The notes: a model not told the origin generated them from the sequence alone. 62,277 nucleotides of DNA from an uncultured Lachnospiraceae bacterium (GCA_947594855.1 CANQEL010000013.1:1-62277), one strand, 5' to 3'. Shown: positions 8,225-17,007, counted from the stretch's first letter. Numbers and translations: made by a program.

Positions 8225-9688
8225 CTAAAAGGTATGCAGGTTATCCCATACCAACCAATTCCTTCTTAAGCCCTCTTTGTCTTTTGCCACTTGGATAGCC
8301 CATTGGATATACGCCATTTTCGCTTTCTTTGGAACATATACCGCATGCGAAATAGGGATAAACGCTTTAGACACAGTTTGGGGTGGTTTAGTCCCATGAA
8401 AATATACTTTTGTACCGGTCGTCTCATTAAAGAACAGCCAATCGTTAAAGAACATCCAATCCCCCACCACTTTATTTACTGACTTTGGAATGTCTACACG
8501 TTTAATGCGATATCCCGTCACAGATATCCCTTCTCCAAGTATCTTAACCTTAGATGATATCTCCGCTTTTCCATTTTTTATCACTACGGCTACAAGACTT
8601 TTATCCGATTTATTATAAAGACAGTTTCCATCAGCTTTAAAAACTTTATTTCCTTTTTCCACTTCTATTTTTTCAATACCGTGCCCTGACAACGCGCAGT
8701 ATCCGATATCGCGCACAGATTTCGAAACAACCACTTTTCTGGCTTTTGTAGCAAACAGCGCATTATCCTCTATTTTTGTTACCCCTTCCGGGATGATAAC
8801 CTCAGTCATTGCAGACGCTGCCCATATTAGCCTTTTGGAATCTTTGCTTAAAAGGAATCCGTTTTTTGTCTTAAAATTCTTGTTTTTCGAAGGAATTGTT
8901 AATTTTGAAATCGCTTTGCTCTTATCAAATGCTTTGACATCTACTGTCGTTAATTCTGCCGGAAATTTAACCTCTGTCAATTTCCGGCAGCCAGCAAATG
9001 AATAAGGCGTAAGCTCTTTTACCCCGTCAGGGATTTTTACTTTTTTAAGCTTTTTGAAACCGCAGAAAGCCGCTGCCTCTATTTGGGTAAGTGTTTCCGG
9101 AAATTCTATTGTTGTAATGCTGGCTGCCGTTATACCTGTATAGCAGAGGACGCCATGCCACGGTTCTACTGTGCTTTCAAAAATGGTGTAATAACAGTCA
9201 TCCTCTCCATCCTCTCCATCACTATAAAACCCATATCCCATTCCGATTTTTGTTACCGGCGCATCCTTTACTTTTGCCGGGAAACTCAGTTTTTTCGGTC
9301 TGTCTTTGTGACTTGTCACCTTATAAATCCAGCTCTCTTTTCCGTCCGTTGACAAAAAGGCATGGAAATCACAATTTCCCTGCGTTACAGTAACCTCGCT
9401 TCCTGTATCCCATTTCATGTTTCTCCTTTTCATGCTGTCTGAGATGTCCTCTATGGATGGAGTTTCATCATCTTCCTCCTCACTAAGATCATCCGGGTTC
9501 TCGGTCTTAGACGGCTCGTCCGCCACATCAGATGCCGGCGCATCTGACGCTTTCATCCCTAAGTCTTCGGCAGTCTTGTTATCTGCCGGTTTTTCAGTTG
9601 AATCCGTACATGCCGCAAGAAGCGATATTGATACTGCCATGGCTAATATTGCGGCCTGTATTTTTTTAATAATACTTCGTTTTTTCAT
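8225..9688 (-). CDS. BspA-type leucine-rich-repeat lipoprotein
   Basis: This is a 487-aa protein. It begins with a lipoprotein signal peptide ending in the lipobox LLAAC, so it should be lipid-anchored at Cys27. An acidic, Ser/Asp/Glu-rich linker follows (about 30-80). The rest carries degenerate LRR_5 repeats (ITTIEFPETLTQIEAAAFCGFKKLKKVKIPDG style, about 190-390). The ATG is preceded by AGGGGG. The C-terminus has a YVPKKAKMAYIQWA-type segment common at the ends of these repeats. It converges with the other LRR gene and is probably part of the same surface or adhesion repertoire. Specific function unknown. Confidence 0.82.
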   Translation of the reverse strand: MKKRSIIKKIQAAILAMAVSISLLAACTDSTEKPADNKTAEDLGMKASDAPASDVADEPSKTENPDDLSEEEDDETPSIEDISDSMKRRNMKWDTGSEVTVTQGNCDFHAFLSTDGKESWIYKVTSHKDRPKKLSFPAKVKDAPVTKIGMGYGFYSDGEDGEDDCYYTIFESTVEPWHGVLCYTGITAASITTIEFPETLTQIEAAAFCGFKKLKKVKIPDGVKELTPYSFAGCRKLTEVKFPAELTTVDVKAFDKSKAISKLTIPSKNKNFKTKNGFLLSKDSKRLIWAASAMTEVIIPEGVTKIEDNALFATKARKVVVSKSVRDIGYCALSGHGIEKIEVEKGNKVFKADGNCLYNKSDKSLVAVVIKNGKAEISSKVKILGEGISVTGYRIKRVDIPKSVNKVVGDWMFFNDWLFFNETTGTKVYFHGTKPPQTVSKAFIPISHAVYVPKKAKMAYIQWAIQVAKDKEGLRRNWLVWDNLHTF

Positions 9689-9740
9689 GTTTAATCCCCC
9701 TATTAAGATAAAATCCGGAATAGATGTTTTATTTTCTAAT

Positions 9741-9766
9741 ATAAAAATTTACAATACTTCATTCAA
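9741..9766 (+). repeat. Left arm of a duplicated BspA upstream sequence
   Basis: This matches the segment just upstream of the BspA promoter (near 6824-6847) almost base for base (AAAATTTACAAYACTTCATTCAA). Homology resumes at 9872 after a 105-bp foreign insert. Together with 9872-10031 it is one duplicated block split by the insert. CATTCAA occurs on both sides of the insert (9760-9766 and 9872-9878). Confidence 0.7.
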
Positions 9767-9871
9767 AAAAAGCATTAAAGTCACAATCAAAAATATCTGT
9801 TAGAGCAATCAACAAATCCACGGAAGGATTATTATAACCATTTTCTACTTTTGAAAATGTTCCAACATTTA
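9767..9871 (-). pseudogene. Fragment of an XRE/HTH_3 regulator gene inserted into the BspA duplication
   Basis: Read on the minus strand, one frame stays open for about 35 codons with the HTH_3 pattern TFSKVENGYNNPSVDLLIAL then DIFDCDFNAFFE and a stop. This is the second half of a Cro/CI-type DNA-binding domain, with no start codon, ribosome site or first helices. It is flanked by 7-bp direct repeats CATTCAA. I read it as a leftover of a lost regulator gene or of a small insertion. The protein match is by pattern recognition only. Confidence 0.6.
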
Positions 9872-10031
9872 CATTCAATCATTTAAATTAGTTTCCAAAA
9901 TGGCATATAATGCTATAATTGCATTGTTTTCAAAATAAATTAAATTTGCAGGGAGGAAATATTATGAGAACAAAACAAAAATTGATAGCGTATTTCTTTC
10001 CTTTGCGCTTCTTTTAGAAATGATTTCAACA
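9872..10031 (+). pseudogene. Decayed duplicate of the BspA-type gene 5' end
   Basis: Promoter, leader, ribosome binding site and signal-peptide codons of the gene at 6933 recur here with about 85-90% identity by eye. ATG is at 9964 after GGGAGGAA. A 1-bp deletion in the TATTTTCTTTC region shifts the frame and TAG ends translation at 10015-10017 after 17 codons. Homology stops at about 10031, shortly before the tRNA genes. It is a non-functional remnant, though its promoter still looks usable (TTTCCA 9892, 16-nt spacer, TATAAT 9914-9919). Confidence 0.75.
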
Positions 10032-10060
10032 ACTATACTTATACTCAGATTATTAAATAA

Positions 10061-10149
10061 CGGAGAAGGAGGGATTTGAACCCTCGCGCCGCTATTAACG
10101 ACCTACTCCCTTTCCAGGGGAGCCCCTTCAGCCGCTTGGGTACTTCTCC
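10061..10149 (-). tRNA. tRNA-Ser (anticodon GGA)
   Basis: The minus strand folds as a class II tRNA: acceptor GGAGAAG/CTTCTCC, anticodon stem CTCCC/GGGAG around loop CTGGAAA (anticodon GGA), a long variable arm, T-loop GGTTCAAATCC and discriminator G. The CCA is not encoded. It reads UCC/UCU serine codons. Confidence 0.93.
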
Positions 10150-10201
10150 ATGTGCCTTACTGCTAATTAAATATAGAAATATAATTTTTGGCATTAAAAA
10201 G

Positions 10202-10287
10202 CGGAGAGGGAGGGATTCGAACCCTCGGTGCCTTGCGGCACGCCGGTTTTCAAGACCGGTGCACTAAACCAGCTATGCGACCTCTCC
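10202..10287 (-). tRNA. tRNA-Ser (anticodon UGA)
   Basis: The minus strand forms acceptor GGAGAGG/CCTCTCC, anticodon stem ACCGG/CCGGT with loop TCTTGAAAA containing anticodon TGA, the long variable arm GTGCCGCAAGGCAC, T-loop GGTTCGAATCC and discriminator G. It reads UCA (and UCG/UCU) serine codons. It lies 52 bp from the other tRNA-Ser and downstream of ispD, probably in one transcript. Confidence 0.93.
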
Positions 10288-10310
10288 TTAGCTGCCTGAC
10301 TAGTATAACA

Positions 10311-11027
10311 TTATGTGTTATACTGTGTCAAGGAATTTTTTAATATATTTTCAATAGGAACAATATCTTCCGGCGTAGTCAGTTTTATATTGCAATAATC
10401 GCCCATAACTATCTTTACCGGTCTTTTATCATAAAGTTCCCATATCATGGCGTCATCCGTTATATTTATATCATTTCCGGCATCATGCATATATTTTTCA
10501 AAAGCATCCTTAATTCCTGACAGTTCAAAGGTCTGGGGAGTCTGTATATTCCAGACTGTTTTCCTGTCGGGCGTCGTTTTTACGAAACCTTCCTCATCGG
10601 ATATTTTTACGGTATCTTTAGAAGGGACTGCAGGAATACAGGCTTTATAACGGATAACACTGTCTTTTATTCTGTCCAAAAGTTCTCCGTCTATACATGC
10701 GCGCGCTCCGTCATGAATCATCACATAATCCATATCGGTAATGGCAGTAAGTCCGTTAAATACAGAATTATATCTTTCTTTTCCGCCTGCAACCACATTT
10801 TTTACTTTACTGAAACCATATTTATCAACAATATCCGTTTTCACCATACAGATATCTGTTTCGGCTGCAACAATTATTATTTCTTTTACAAAAGGGCAGT
10901 CCTCAAAACACCTGAGAGAATAATATAATACAGGTTTTCCACAAAGCTCCATATATTGCTTCGGCATTTCACTGTTCATACGGCTGCCGCTTCCGGCAGA
11001 TAACACTATAGCTGCAAAATCCTGCAT
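10311..11027 (-). CDS. ispD: 2-C-methyl-D-erythritol 4-phosphate cytidylyltransferase
   Basis: This 238-aa enzyme transfers CMP from CTP to methylerythritol phosphate, the third step of the non-mevalonate isoprenoid pathway. Seen directly: the N-terminal nucleotide-binding motif LSAGSGSRM followed by PKQY (about residues 9-24), VAGGKERYNSV in the middle, the IHDGAR motif (about 104-109) and the C-terminal ITDD segment that holds the substrate. Length is that of the family. It is the last protein gene of the leftward cluster below tsaD, with two tRNA-Ser genes just downstream. Confidence 0.93.
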   Translation of the reverse strand: MQDFAAIVLSAGSGSRMNSEMPKQYMELCGKPVLYYSLRCFEDCPFVKEIIIVAAETDICMVKTDIVDKYGFSKVKNVVAGGKERYNSVFNGLTAITDMDYVMIHDGARACIDGELLDRIKDSVIRYKACIPAVPSKDTVKISDEEGFVKTTPDRKTVWNIQTPQTFELSGIKDAFEKYMHDAGNDINITDDAMIWELYDKRPVKIVMGDYCNIKLTTPEDIVPIENILKNSLTQYNT

Positions 11028-11082
11028 AACCTTACACCCGTTTCCAATTCAATTTATCTGTTTGCGCTAATCATTCAAATAA

Positions 11083-12153
11083 TCATTCAAATTTGAGGTT
11101 TGCTATCGCATTCAAATCATAACCGTGGCGCACGCCATTCATATATTCATAATAGCCTGCCGCCCCTATCATTGCCGCATTGTCAGTACACAGTACCGGG
11201 TCCGGATAATATAGCCGGTACCCTGCCTGATTACATGCATTTTCCATTTCTTCCCTGAGTGATGTGTTGCACGCTACTCCTCCCGCCATTGCAATCTTTG
11301 TATATCCGTATTCCTTTGCGGCAGATATCGTATGTTCCACAAGCACATCCACTACCGCTTTCTGAAATGACGCCGCTATATCAGCCTTATTATATTCTTC
11401 ACCCTTCATATTACATCCGTTTACATAATTAAGCACTGAAGACTTAATTCCACTAAAACTGAAATCATAGGGGAATCCCTCAATATGCCCGTGTGGAAAT
11501 ACTATACTGTCTTTATCTCCTTCTTTTGAAAGCGCATCAATCTTAGAACCGCCCGGATAACCAAGCCCTATTGTACGCGCAACCTTATCAAAAGCTTCTC
11601 CGGCCGCATCATCCCTTGTACGGCCTATTATATTATATTTACCGTAATCTTTTACTTCTACCACGTTAGTATGGCCGCCCGATACAACAAGACAGATAAA
11701 CGGCGGCTCAAGCTCTTTATGGCATATATAGTTAGCTGATATGTGTCCTCCGATATGATGTACTCCGACAAGCGGTTTATTTTCTGCAAATGCAATAGCT
11801 TTGGCAGCCGATACACCGACCAGAAGCGAGCCTACCAGTCCGGGTCCGTAAGTAACACACACGGCATCAATATCCGACAAAGTTACTGATGCCCCGGCAA
11901 GAGCCTCTTCTATAACGGGATTGATACACTCAATATGCTTTCTCGAAGCAATCTCAGGAACTACTCCGCCATATATCTTATGTATATCAATCTGTGATGC
12001 TATAATATTAGAAAAAACTTCTCGCCCGTTCTTAACAACTGCAGCCGAAGTTTCATCACATGAGCTTTCCACAGAAAGTATATACACATCATCTGCGCCC
12101 TTTTTACATATATTATGCTGTTTTGCTGCATTTACAAAACTTATACCAGTCAT
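11083..12153 (-). CDS. tsaD: tRNA N6-adenosine threonylcarbamoyltransferase
   Basis: TsaD moves the threonylcarbamoyl group from TC-AMP to A37 of ANN-decoding tRNAs, working with TsaB and TsaE, which are encoded in the same cluster. Seen: the ASKHA-fold start [12 protein letters not shown], the metal-binding HHIGGH motif (about residue 135), [13 protein letters not shown] and the late AGGVACN motif. The first ATG (12153, preceded by GGGG) gives a 22-residue extension. A GTG at 12087 starts at the usual family position ([12 protein letters not shown]) after AAAAAGGG, so the true start may be 12087. Confident on function, unsure on start. Confidence 0.94.
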   Translation of the reverse strand: MTGISFVNAAKQHNICKKGADDVYILSVESSCDETSAAVVKNGREVFSNIIASQIDIHKIYGGVVPEIASRKHIECINPVIEEALAGASVTLSDIDAVCVTYGPGLVGSLLVGVSAAKAIAFAENKPLVGVHHIGGHISANYICHKELEPPFICLVVSGGHTNVVEVKDYGKYNIIGRTRDDAAGEAFDKVARTIGLGYPGGSKIDALSKEGDKDSIVFPHGHIEGFPYDFSFSGIKSSVLNYVNGCNMKGEEYNKADIAASFQKAVVDVLVEHTISAAKEYGYTKIAMAGGVACNTSLREEMENACNQAGYRLYYPDPVLCTDNAAMIGAAGYYEYMNGVRHGYDLNAIANLKFE

Positions 12154-12172
12154 TTACATTCCCCGTTCTAAA

Positions 12173-13081
12173 TTAGTCCTCAAACCCAAGCGTCACACTT
12201 TTCCGGTCCCTGCCGCACTCAGCATCCGGAAATATAGCCCTTACATCATTTATATACTGTTCCGGCTTAATAAGAGACGGGCTGTAGTGCGTAAGCCACA
12301 TTTTTTTCACACATGCCCGCTTTGCAAGTTCCGCCGCCTCATAAAAGGTCATATGTTTATTTTCCTTTGCTTTTGCAAGCTTATCCTTTTCACCATACAT
12401 TCCTTCACATATAAACAGGTCAGAGCCATATGCCTTTAGCGCAATAATATCAGCAGGTCTTGTATCCGTACAATAAGTAAGCTTAATTCCTTTCCGAACA
12501 GGGCCTAAAACCATTTCCGGCGTATATACTTTTCCTTCAAATTCAACGCTATTACCTTTCTGCAGCGGATTCCAGAGATTTATCGGCAATCCAAGTTTTT
12601 TAGCATTTTCAACCGAAAATTTACCGGTTCTCGGTATGACAATACTATAACCGTAGCATGGTACGCTGTGGTCCACCCTGAACATTTCAAGCATAAGCCC
12701 GTTAAATTCCATATTGCATATATTATCACTAATCTCTACAAAATTAATTTCAAACGGAAGCCCCGGCGCAATTATCCTCAAAGCATTTACTACCTTTTTA
12801 AGGCCTTTTGGCCCTATCATTGTAAGAGGGCTGGTTCTTTCTGCATTTCCCATAGAAAGAAGCAACCCCGGAAGTCCGCTTATATGGTCTCCATGATAAT
12901 GAGTAAAACATATCGTATCTATAGGATTGACACTCCAACCCTTTTCCCTTATTGCAACCTGTGTACCCTCTCCGCAGTCAATCAGAAGACTGCTGCCGTT
13001 ATATCTCACCATAAGTGAAGTAAGCGCTCTTTTGGGAAGGGGCATCATCCCGCCGGTTCCAAGCAAACATACATCCAGCAT
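12173..13081 (-). CDS. rnz: Ribonuclease Z
   Basis: A 302-aa metallo-beta-lactamase-fold endonuclease that trims the 3' trailer from tRNA precursors. The zinc motif HYHGDH (residues about 61-66) is present, together with the N-terminal LLGTGGMMPLPKR and the late HMTFYEAA and THYSPS segments carrying further metal-binding histidines. ATG at 13081 follows AGAGG and starts at the conserved MLDVCLLGTGG; an upstream in-frame start at 13123 adds an unlikely tail. It sits among tRNA-modification genes, with which it may be cotranscribed. Confidence 0.92.
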   Translation of the reverse strand: MLDVCLLGTGGMMPLPKRALTSLMVRYNGSSLLIDCGEGTQVAIREKGWSVNPIDTICFTHYHGDHISGLPGLLLSMGNAERTSPLTMIGPKGLKKVVNALRIIAPGLPFEINFVEISDNICNMEFNGLMLEMFRVDHSVPCYGYSIVIPRTGKFSVENAKKLGLPINLWNPLQKGNSVEFEGKVYTPEMVLGPVRKGIKLTYCTDTRPADIIALKAYGSDLFICEGMYGEKDKLAKAKENKHMTFYEAAELAKRACVKKMWLTHYSPSLIKPEQYINDVRAIFPDAECGRDRKSVTLGFED

Positions 13082-13150
13082 CCAATTACCTCTTTTACAA
13101 ACATTATAAAGAGATATTAGCACACATTACAGATTTTAACAACCGCCTTA

Positions 13151-13363
13151 TTACACACCCATAACCTCATTTTTAACATTTACTTCTACAGGAATTACAA
13201 AAGACGATATTATTCTGTCATAACATTCCTCACACAAATTAAATCTGTGAATTTCCAAATCCTTTTTAGAAAAATAACCCCATTCTTTAACTGCTTCAAA
13301 TACATCCTCTTTAAGAAGATTATTTTCAATCATTATTAATTTCCCACATGCATTGCATCTCAT
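13151..13363 (-). CDS. Small protein with two CxxC pairs, function unknown
   Basis: A 70-aa protein with a strong ribosome binding site (GGGGG). CNACG at residues 3-7 and CEECYDR at about 46-52 could form one four-cysteine zinc site. The middle reads as helix plus a basic segment (WGYFSKKDLEIHRF). It is not a family I can name with assurance; it resembles small zinc-ribbon proteins found as single genes in Clostridia. It lies between rimI and rnz in the same direction. A nucleic-acid or protein-binding role is only a guess. Confidence 0.7.
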   Translation of the reverse strand: MRCNACGKLIMIENNLLKEDVFEAVKEWGYFSKKDLEIHRFNLCEECYDRIISSFVIPVEVNVKNEVMGV

Positions 13364-13408
13364 ATACCTAACCCCCTATTTAAGATTTGCTCTGTAATCT
13401 CTGCAATT

Positions 13409-13432
13409 ATTTGCTGATTAATGTCAGCAAAT
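13409..13432 (-). repeat. Perfect 9-bp inverted repeat in the rimI to small-protein gap
   Basis: ATTTGCTGA (13409-13417) and TCAGCAAAT (13424-13432) are exact inverted copies around a 6-nt loop, 50 bp beyond the rimI stop. Reading leftward the tail is AATTGC, a poor U-tract, so it may be a weak terminator, an RNA-stabilising hairpin or an operator. Confidence 0.5.
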
Positions 13433-13482
13433 GTATTATAACAGTATATATGATATAAATACAGTGGGAATCGGTGGAATAA

Positions 13483-13935
13483 TTATATCGTTCCCCTAAT
13501 CATTAAAAGTCCGTTTTCTACAGGATTAGAATAATAATTTTTACGTATTCCAACAATTTCAAATCCAAATTTTTCATACAGTCTTATTGCTGCATAATTA
13601 TGGCTTCTGACTTCAAGAGCATATGTTGTTACACCTGTAGAATAACCATATGCCAGAAGGCTTTTCATAAGTTCATATGCAATTCCTTTTCTTCTTTTCT
13701 TTTCATCAACTGCTATATTCGTAATATCTGCAGTATCAATACTGCTCCTTAACATAGCGTAGCCGGCAATTTCCCCGTCATATTCTGCCACAATAGTATA
13801 ATCATATTCTGCATTTATCGAATATTCAAAGGCTTCCCGGCTCCATGCATCAGAAAAGGAATTATTCTCAATTCTTAACACTTCATCTATATCGTCGTAT
13901 GTCATTTCCCTTACGGTTATATTATTTTTTCCCAT
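13483..13935 (-). CDS. rimI: Ribosomal protein S18 alanine N-acetyltransferase
   Basis: A GNAT-family acetyltransferase of 150 aa from ATG 13935, which lies inside the end of tsaB (14-bp overlap). A longer reading to 14007 lies wholly within tsaB and is rejected. Seen: the GNAT acetyl-CoA motif RRKGIAYELM (about 79-88), AVDEKKR before it, and the RimI-typical ALEVRSHNYAAIRLYEKFGF. RimI acetylates the N-terminus of S18. The tsaB-rimI pairing is a classic arrangement in Gram-positives. Confidence 0.88.
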   Translation of the reverse strand: MGKNNITVREMTYDDIDEVLRIENNSFSDAWSREAFEYSINAEYDYTIVAEYDGEIAGYAMLRSSIDTADITNIAVDEKKRRKGIAYELMKSLLAYGYSTGVTTYALEVRSHNYAAIRLYEKFGFEIVGIRKNYYSNPVENGLLMIRGTI

Positions 13936-14632
13936 TTGCTTCTCTTTCAAGGCGCTCCCTCTCTGCCTGTGACAGCCTGAGATAAACCGGTCTGAATTCC
14001 CGCGCATCTATATATTTTCCTTTTTCATAAAGTTCTGCGGCATATACTGCTGCCGCAGCTGCATTCTGCAGATTAAGATGCGGGGGCGCAAAATATGCCC
14101 TTTTTCCCATTTTTTCACATATTGTCATTCTGAATACAGGTACGCCGTCTCCTGCAAACATTACCTTTTCGTTATCGTCAAATCTGTCAATGCACTCTTC
14201 TATTCCCATGGCTGCCGGTTCATGGATTACTTTAAACCCGTCATTATCAAAACGGTAAGAAGCTGTATATACCTGGTTTCTCCTTGCATCCATTATCGGA
14301 CACACCGTCATGCTGCACGCTGCGAGATTATAAGCTATAATCGCAAGCGACGACACAGGTATAATCGGTTTATTTATCGAAAGGCACAACCCCTTTGCAG
14401 TAGCCGCGCCTATCCTAAGCCCCGTAAATGACCCCGGTCCTTCGCCTACTGCCACCGCATCAAGTTCTTTCGGCAAAACACCGGCCTCGGAAAGAACCCG
14501 GTCAATCATTGGAAGCAGAACCTGCGAATGTGTTTTTCTGTTATTTATACTGAAATCGGCGCGTATCACCCCATCCACATATACTGCTGCCGCAGCTGTA
14601 AGCCCTGAACTGTCAATTGCAAGAATTTTCAT
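13922..14632 (-). CDS. tsaB: tRNA threonylcarbamoyladenosine biosynthesis protein TsaB
   Basis: This 236-aa ASKHA-fold partner of TsaD scaffolds the t6A synthesis complex and lacks the TsaD metal site. Seen: the N-terminal MKILAIDSSG, the HSQVLLPMIDRVL segment, and the diagnostic VGEGPGSFTGLRIG (about 62-75). It overlaps tsaE upstream by 4 bp (ATGA type) and rimI downstream by 14 bp, so the three are translationally coupled. Confidence 0.93.
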   Translation of the reverse strand: MKILAIDSSGLTAAAAVYVDGVIRADFSINNRKTHSQVLLPMIDRVLSEAGVLPKELDAVAVGEGPGSFTGLRIGAATAKGLCLSINKPIIPVSSLAIIAYNLAACSMTVCPIMDARRNQVYTASYRFDNDGFKVIHEPAAMGIEECIDRFDDNEKVMFAGDGVPVFRMTICEKMGKRAYFAPPHLNLQNAAAAAVYAAELYEKGKYIDAREFRPVYLRLSQAERERLEREANGKK

Positions 14633-15078
14633 ATAACGTTTCCTTTCGTTACCGTAATCTTTCTATAATCAAAACCTTTATCCACATCTTTTTCAATTTT
14701 AATGTATACTGCGTCATCCGGCAATAATTCCGATATAAGTTCCGCCCATTCAACAAGGCATACGCCATTTCCAAAAAAGTATTCCTCATATCCAAGTTCA
14801 TACATTTCCGAACAGTCGCTTATACGATATACGTCAAAATGATAAAATGGAATTCTCCCGTTCTCATATATCTGCATTATTGTGAATGTCGGACTGTTCA
14901 CACAATCTTTTACCCCTATCCCCTCTGCAAATCCTTTTGCAAATACGGTTTTCCCCGTACCAAGCTCTCCCGATAAAAGATACAATTCACCCGGACATGC
15001 CTTTTTTGCAAGCTCTTTCGCATAATTGAAAGTATCCTGCGCACTATATGTTTCTATCTGAATACAATTGCTTTCCAT
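14629..15078 (-). CDS. tsaE: tRNA threonylcarbamoyladenosine biosynthesis ATPase TsaE
   Basis: A 149-aa P-loop ATPase. It has the Walker A motif GELGTGKT (about residues 37-44), followed by the family signatures SPTFTI (about 62-67) and HFDVYRI (about 79-85), and LVEWAE. TsaE drives cycling of the TsaBD complex in t6A formation. The ATG overlaps nothing upstream; the gene starts 7 bp after the ycxB-like stop and ends in a 4-bp overlap with tsaB. Confidence 0.93.
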   Translation of the reverse strand: MESNCIQIETYSAQDTFNYAKELAKKACPGELYLLSGELGTGKTVFAKGFAEGIGVKDCVNSPTFTIMQIYENGRIPFYHFDVYRISDCSEMYELGYEEYFFGNGVCLVEWAELISELLPDDAVYIKIEKDVDKGFDYRKITVTKGNVI

Positions 15079-15085
15079 TTATTTC

Positions 15086-15709
15086 CTACCTTCTGCCCTG
15101 TTTTGCAATATTGCTTTTAATGCGTTCTGCAATTTCTTCAGCATTACTCAGCTGATCTTTTGGAAGAATAAACGCCATAATCGGAGATGTGTATACGAAT
15201 ATCGCTTTCTTTGTTTCAACGACATTCCTTATCTGCTCCCACAATACATTGGCAAACTGCTCATCCTGCCTTATGACTATTCCGTCTTTGCATATGTTAT
15301 AAAATATAGGATTCAAAAACATCTTCTGTCTCGTAACCTGGCGGCCTGCCTGCTGTACAATCTGAAGCGGGCGCACTACAGTAAATAACAACGCCAGAAT
15401 AGCAAGTATCACAATCTCAGCAGCCGAATAGGTATTGCGCCCTATAATAATCATCAGCAGGGCTATAAGGCTTATAATAACGCCAAACCATCCTGAAAAT
15501 CTTGAATATGTATGATGAAACAGAAAATGCCTCATATCCTTCTTATATATTTTAATCTTACATTCAATACTTCCTTCCATATCAAGCGGTTCCTCCGGCT
15601 GCTCTTCTGTCTGCCCGCCCTGTACTTCTTCCGTATTCTGTACTGTATCTTCATTATCATCAATTTCAGCCATTTTTCTAAGCTCATCCATATATTCATT
15701 TTTTTTCAT
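15086..15709 (-). CDS. YcxB-like membrane protein
   Basis: A 207-aa protein from ATG 15709, supported by AAGGG upstream; an in-frame extension to 15808 has no site. Residues about 1-50 are acidic and low in complexity. Two hydrophobic segments follow (FGVIISLIALLMIII and IVILAILALLFTVV, about 78-115), then a C-terminal soluble domain of the YcxB-like type (KMFLNPIFYNICKDGIVI, LWEQIRNVVETKKAIFVY). The family function is unknown. It is first in the run leading to tsaE and may share its transcript. Confidence 0.7.
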   Translation of the reverse strand: MKKNEYMDELRKMAEIDDNEDTVQNTEEVQGGQTEEQPEEPLDMEGSIECKIKIYKKDMRHFLFHHTYSRFSGWFGVIISLIALLMIIIGRNTYSAAEIVILAILALLFTVVRPLQIVQQAGRQVTRQKMFLNPIFYNICKDGIVIRQDEQFANVLWEQIRNVVETKKAIFVYTSPIMAFILPKDQLSNAEEIAERIKSNIAKQGRR

Positions 15710-15802
15710 AATACTCAGCCCTTTCGGTACATATAGTTGAGAATTTATTATATCACAATAAGGAAGTATTGTCGAACAAATCTGAACTAATAAAATTATC
15801 TG

Positions 15803-15832
15803 TTGCAATGGCTAACAGGTAAATGATAGAAT
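15803..15832 (+). promoter_or_regulatory. Candidate promoter of the Fe-S aldo/keto reductase
   Basis: TTGCAA (15803-15808), 18-nt spacer, TAGAAT (15827-15832) with extended -10 TG at 15824-15825. The leader would be about 30 nt and ends with the ribosome site AAAGGAG. Confidence 0.45.
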
Positions 15833-15870
15833 TATATATATAAATTATATTTTATGAAAGGAGCAGTTTT

Positions 15871-17007
15871 ATGGAATACAGAGAAATGAAAAAAACAGGT
15901 GCAAAACCTTCTCTTCTTGGCTTCGGATGCATGAGGTTCCCTACAGTAAATAAAGATGGAAAAGATGTCATTGACAGGGAGTATGCAGCCAAAATGTTAG
16001 ATACCGCAATTAAGTCAGGCGTCAATTACATCGATACGGCTTTCCCTTACCATAATGGCGAAAGTGAGCTTTTCTTAGGCGAGACATTAAAAAAATATCC
16101 GCGTGACAGCTTTTATCTTGCCACCAAGCTTCCTATGTGGGACGTCAAATCAGCGGATGACGTAAAGCGTCTGTTTTATAAGCAGCTTGAAAAACTCCAG
16201 GTAGATTATGTGGATTATTATCTGCTTCACGGTCTGAATTCAGGAAGTTTTAAAACCGTGAAAGAATTTGATATAGTAAGCATACTTAAAGAGCTCCGGG
16301 ATGAGGGTAAACTGCGCTACATAGGATTTTCTTTCCATGACAGCTATGAAGTGTTTGAAGAAATAATTAAATATTATGACTGGGATTTCTGTCAGATACA
16401 GTTTAATTATATGGATGCAGACGAACAGTCCGGCATGAGGGGCTATGCGCTTACTGAGAAACTCGGAATACCGTTAGTCATAATGGAACCTGTAAAAGGC
16501 GGCTCGCTTGCTAACTATGCAGACGATATCAAAAACCAGTTTTATGATTACAAACCGGGATACTCGCTCGCATCCTGGGCTATGAGGTGGGTAGGAAGCC
16601 TTCCTAACGTACACGTCATACTCAGCGGAATGAGTACTGAAGAGCAGGTTCTTGACAATCTCAAAACATTTAATAATTTTGAACCTCTGTCTGACGATGA
16701 GCATACATTCCTTAATGGTATGATTGAAAAAATAAGGGCGCGTGTAAACAACGGATGTACAGGCTGCCGTTACTGTATGCCATGTCCTCACGGCGTTGAC
16801 ATCCCCCGTAACTTTTCCGTATGGAACGGATATGGAATGTATAACAATGCCGGGGCAGTAAACTGGAATTATAACGATATGAAAAACAATAAGTCCCTTG
16901 CCAATATGTGCAAAGGCTGTGGATTATGTGAAACCAAATGCCCGCAGAAACTTCCTATAAGAAAACATCTGCTTGCGTCTTATGAAGAATTGTCAAAGGT
17001 AATATAA
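15871..17007 (+). CDS. Aldo/keto reductase with C-terminal 4Fe-4S domain
   Basis: A 378-aa protein. The first ~270 residues form the AKR TIM barrel: GFGCMRFP near 17-24, the catalytic-type YIDTAFPYHNGESE (about 51-64) and LLHGL (about 117). The C-terminal ~80 residues hold ferredoxin-like Cys clusters, CTGCRYCMPCPHGVDIP and CKGCGLCETKCPQ, compatible with Fe-S clusters. Such fusions are widespread in anaerobic Clostridia and presumably couple carbonyl reduction to ferredoxin-like electron flow; the substrate is unknown. It is a single gene closed by a strong terminator. Confidence 0.9.
   Translation: MEYREMKKTGAKPSLLGFGCMRFPTVNKDGKDVIDREYAAKMLDTAIKSGVNYIDTAFPYHNGESELFLGETLKKYPRDSFYLATKLPMWDVKSADDVKRLFYKQLEKLQVDYVDYYLLHGLNSGSFKTVKEFDIVSILKELRDEGKLRYIGFSFHDSYEVFEEIIKYYDWDFCQIQFNYMDADEQSGMRGYALTEKLGIPLVIMEPVKGGSLANYADDIKNQFYDYKPGYSLASWAMRWVGSLPNVHVILSGMSTEEQVLDNLKTFNNFEPLSDDEHTFLNGMIEKIRARVNNGCTGCRYCMPCPHGVDIPRNFSVWNGYGMYNNAGAVNWNYNDMKNNKSLANMCKGCGLCETKCPQKLPIRKHLLASYEELSKVI

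Noticed and set aside
10076-10267. A 63-codon frame across the tRNA-Ser pair
   Set aside because: Translation of tRNA sequence, a common false ORF.
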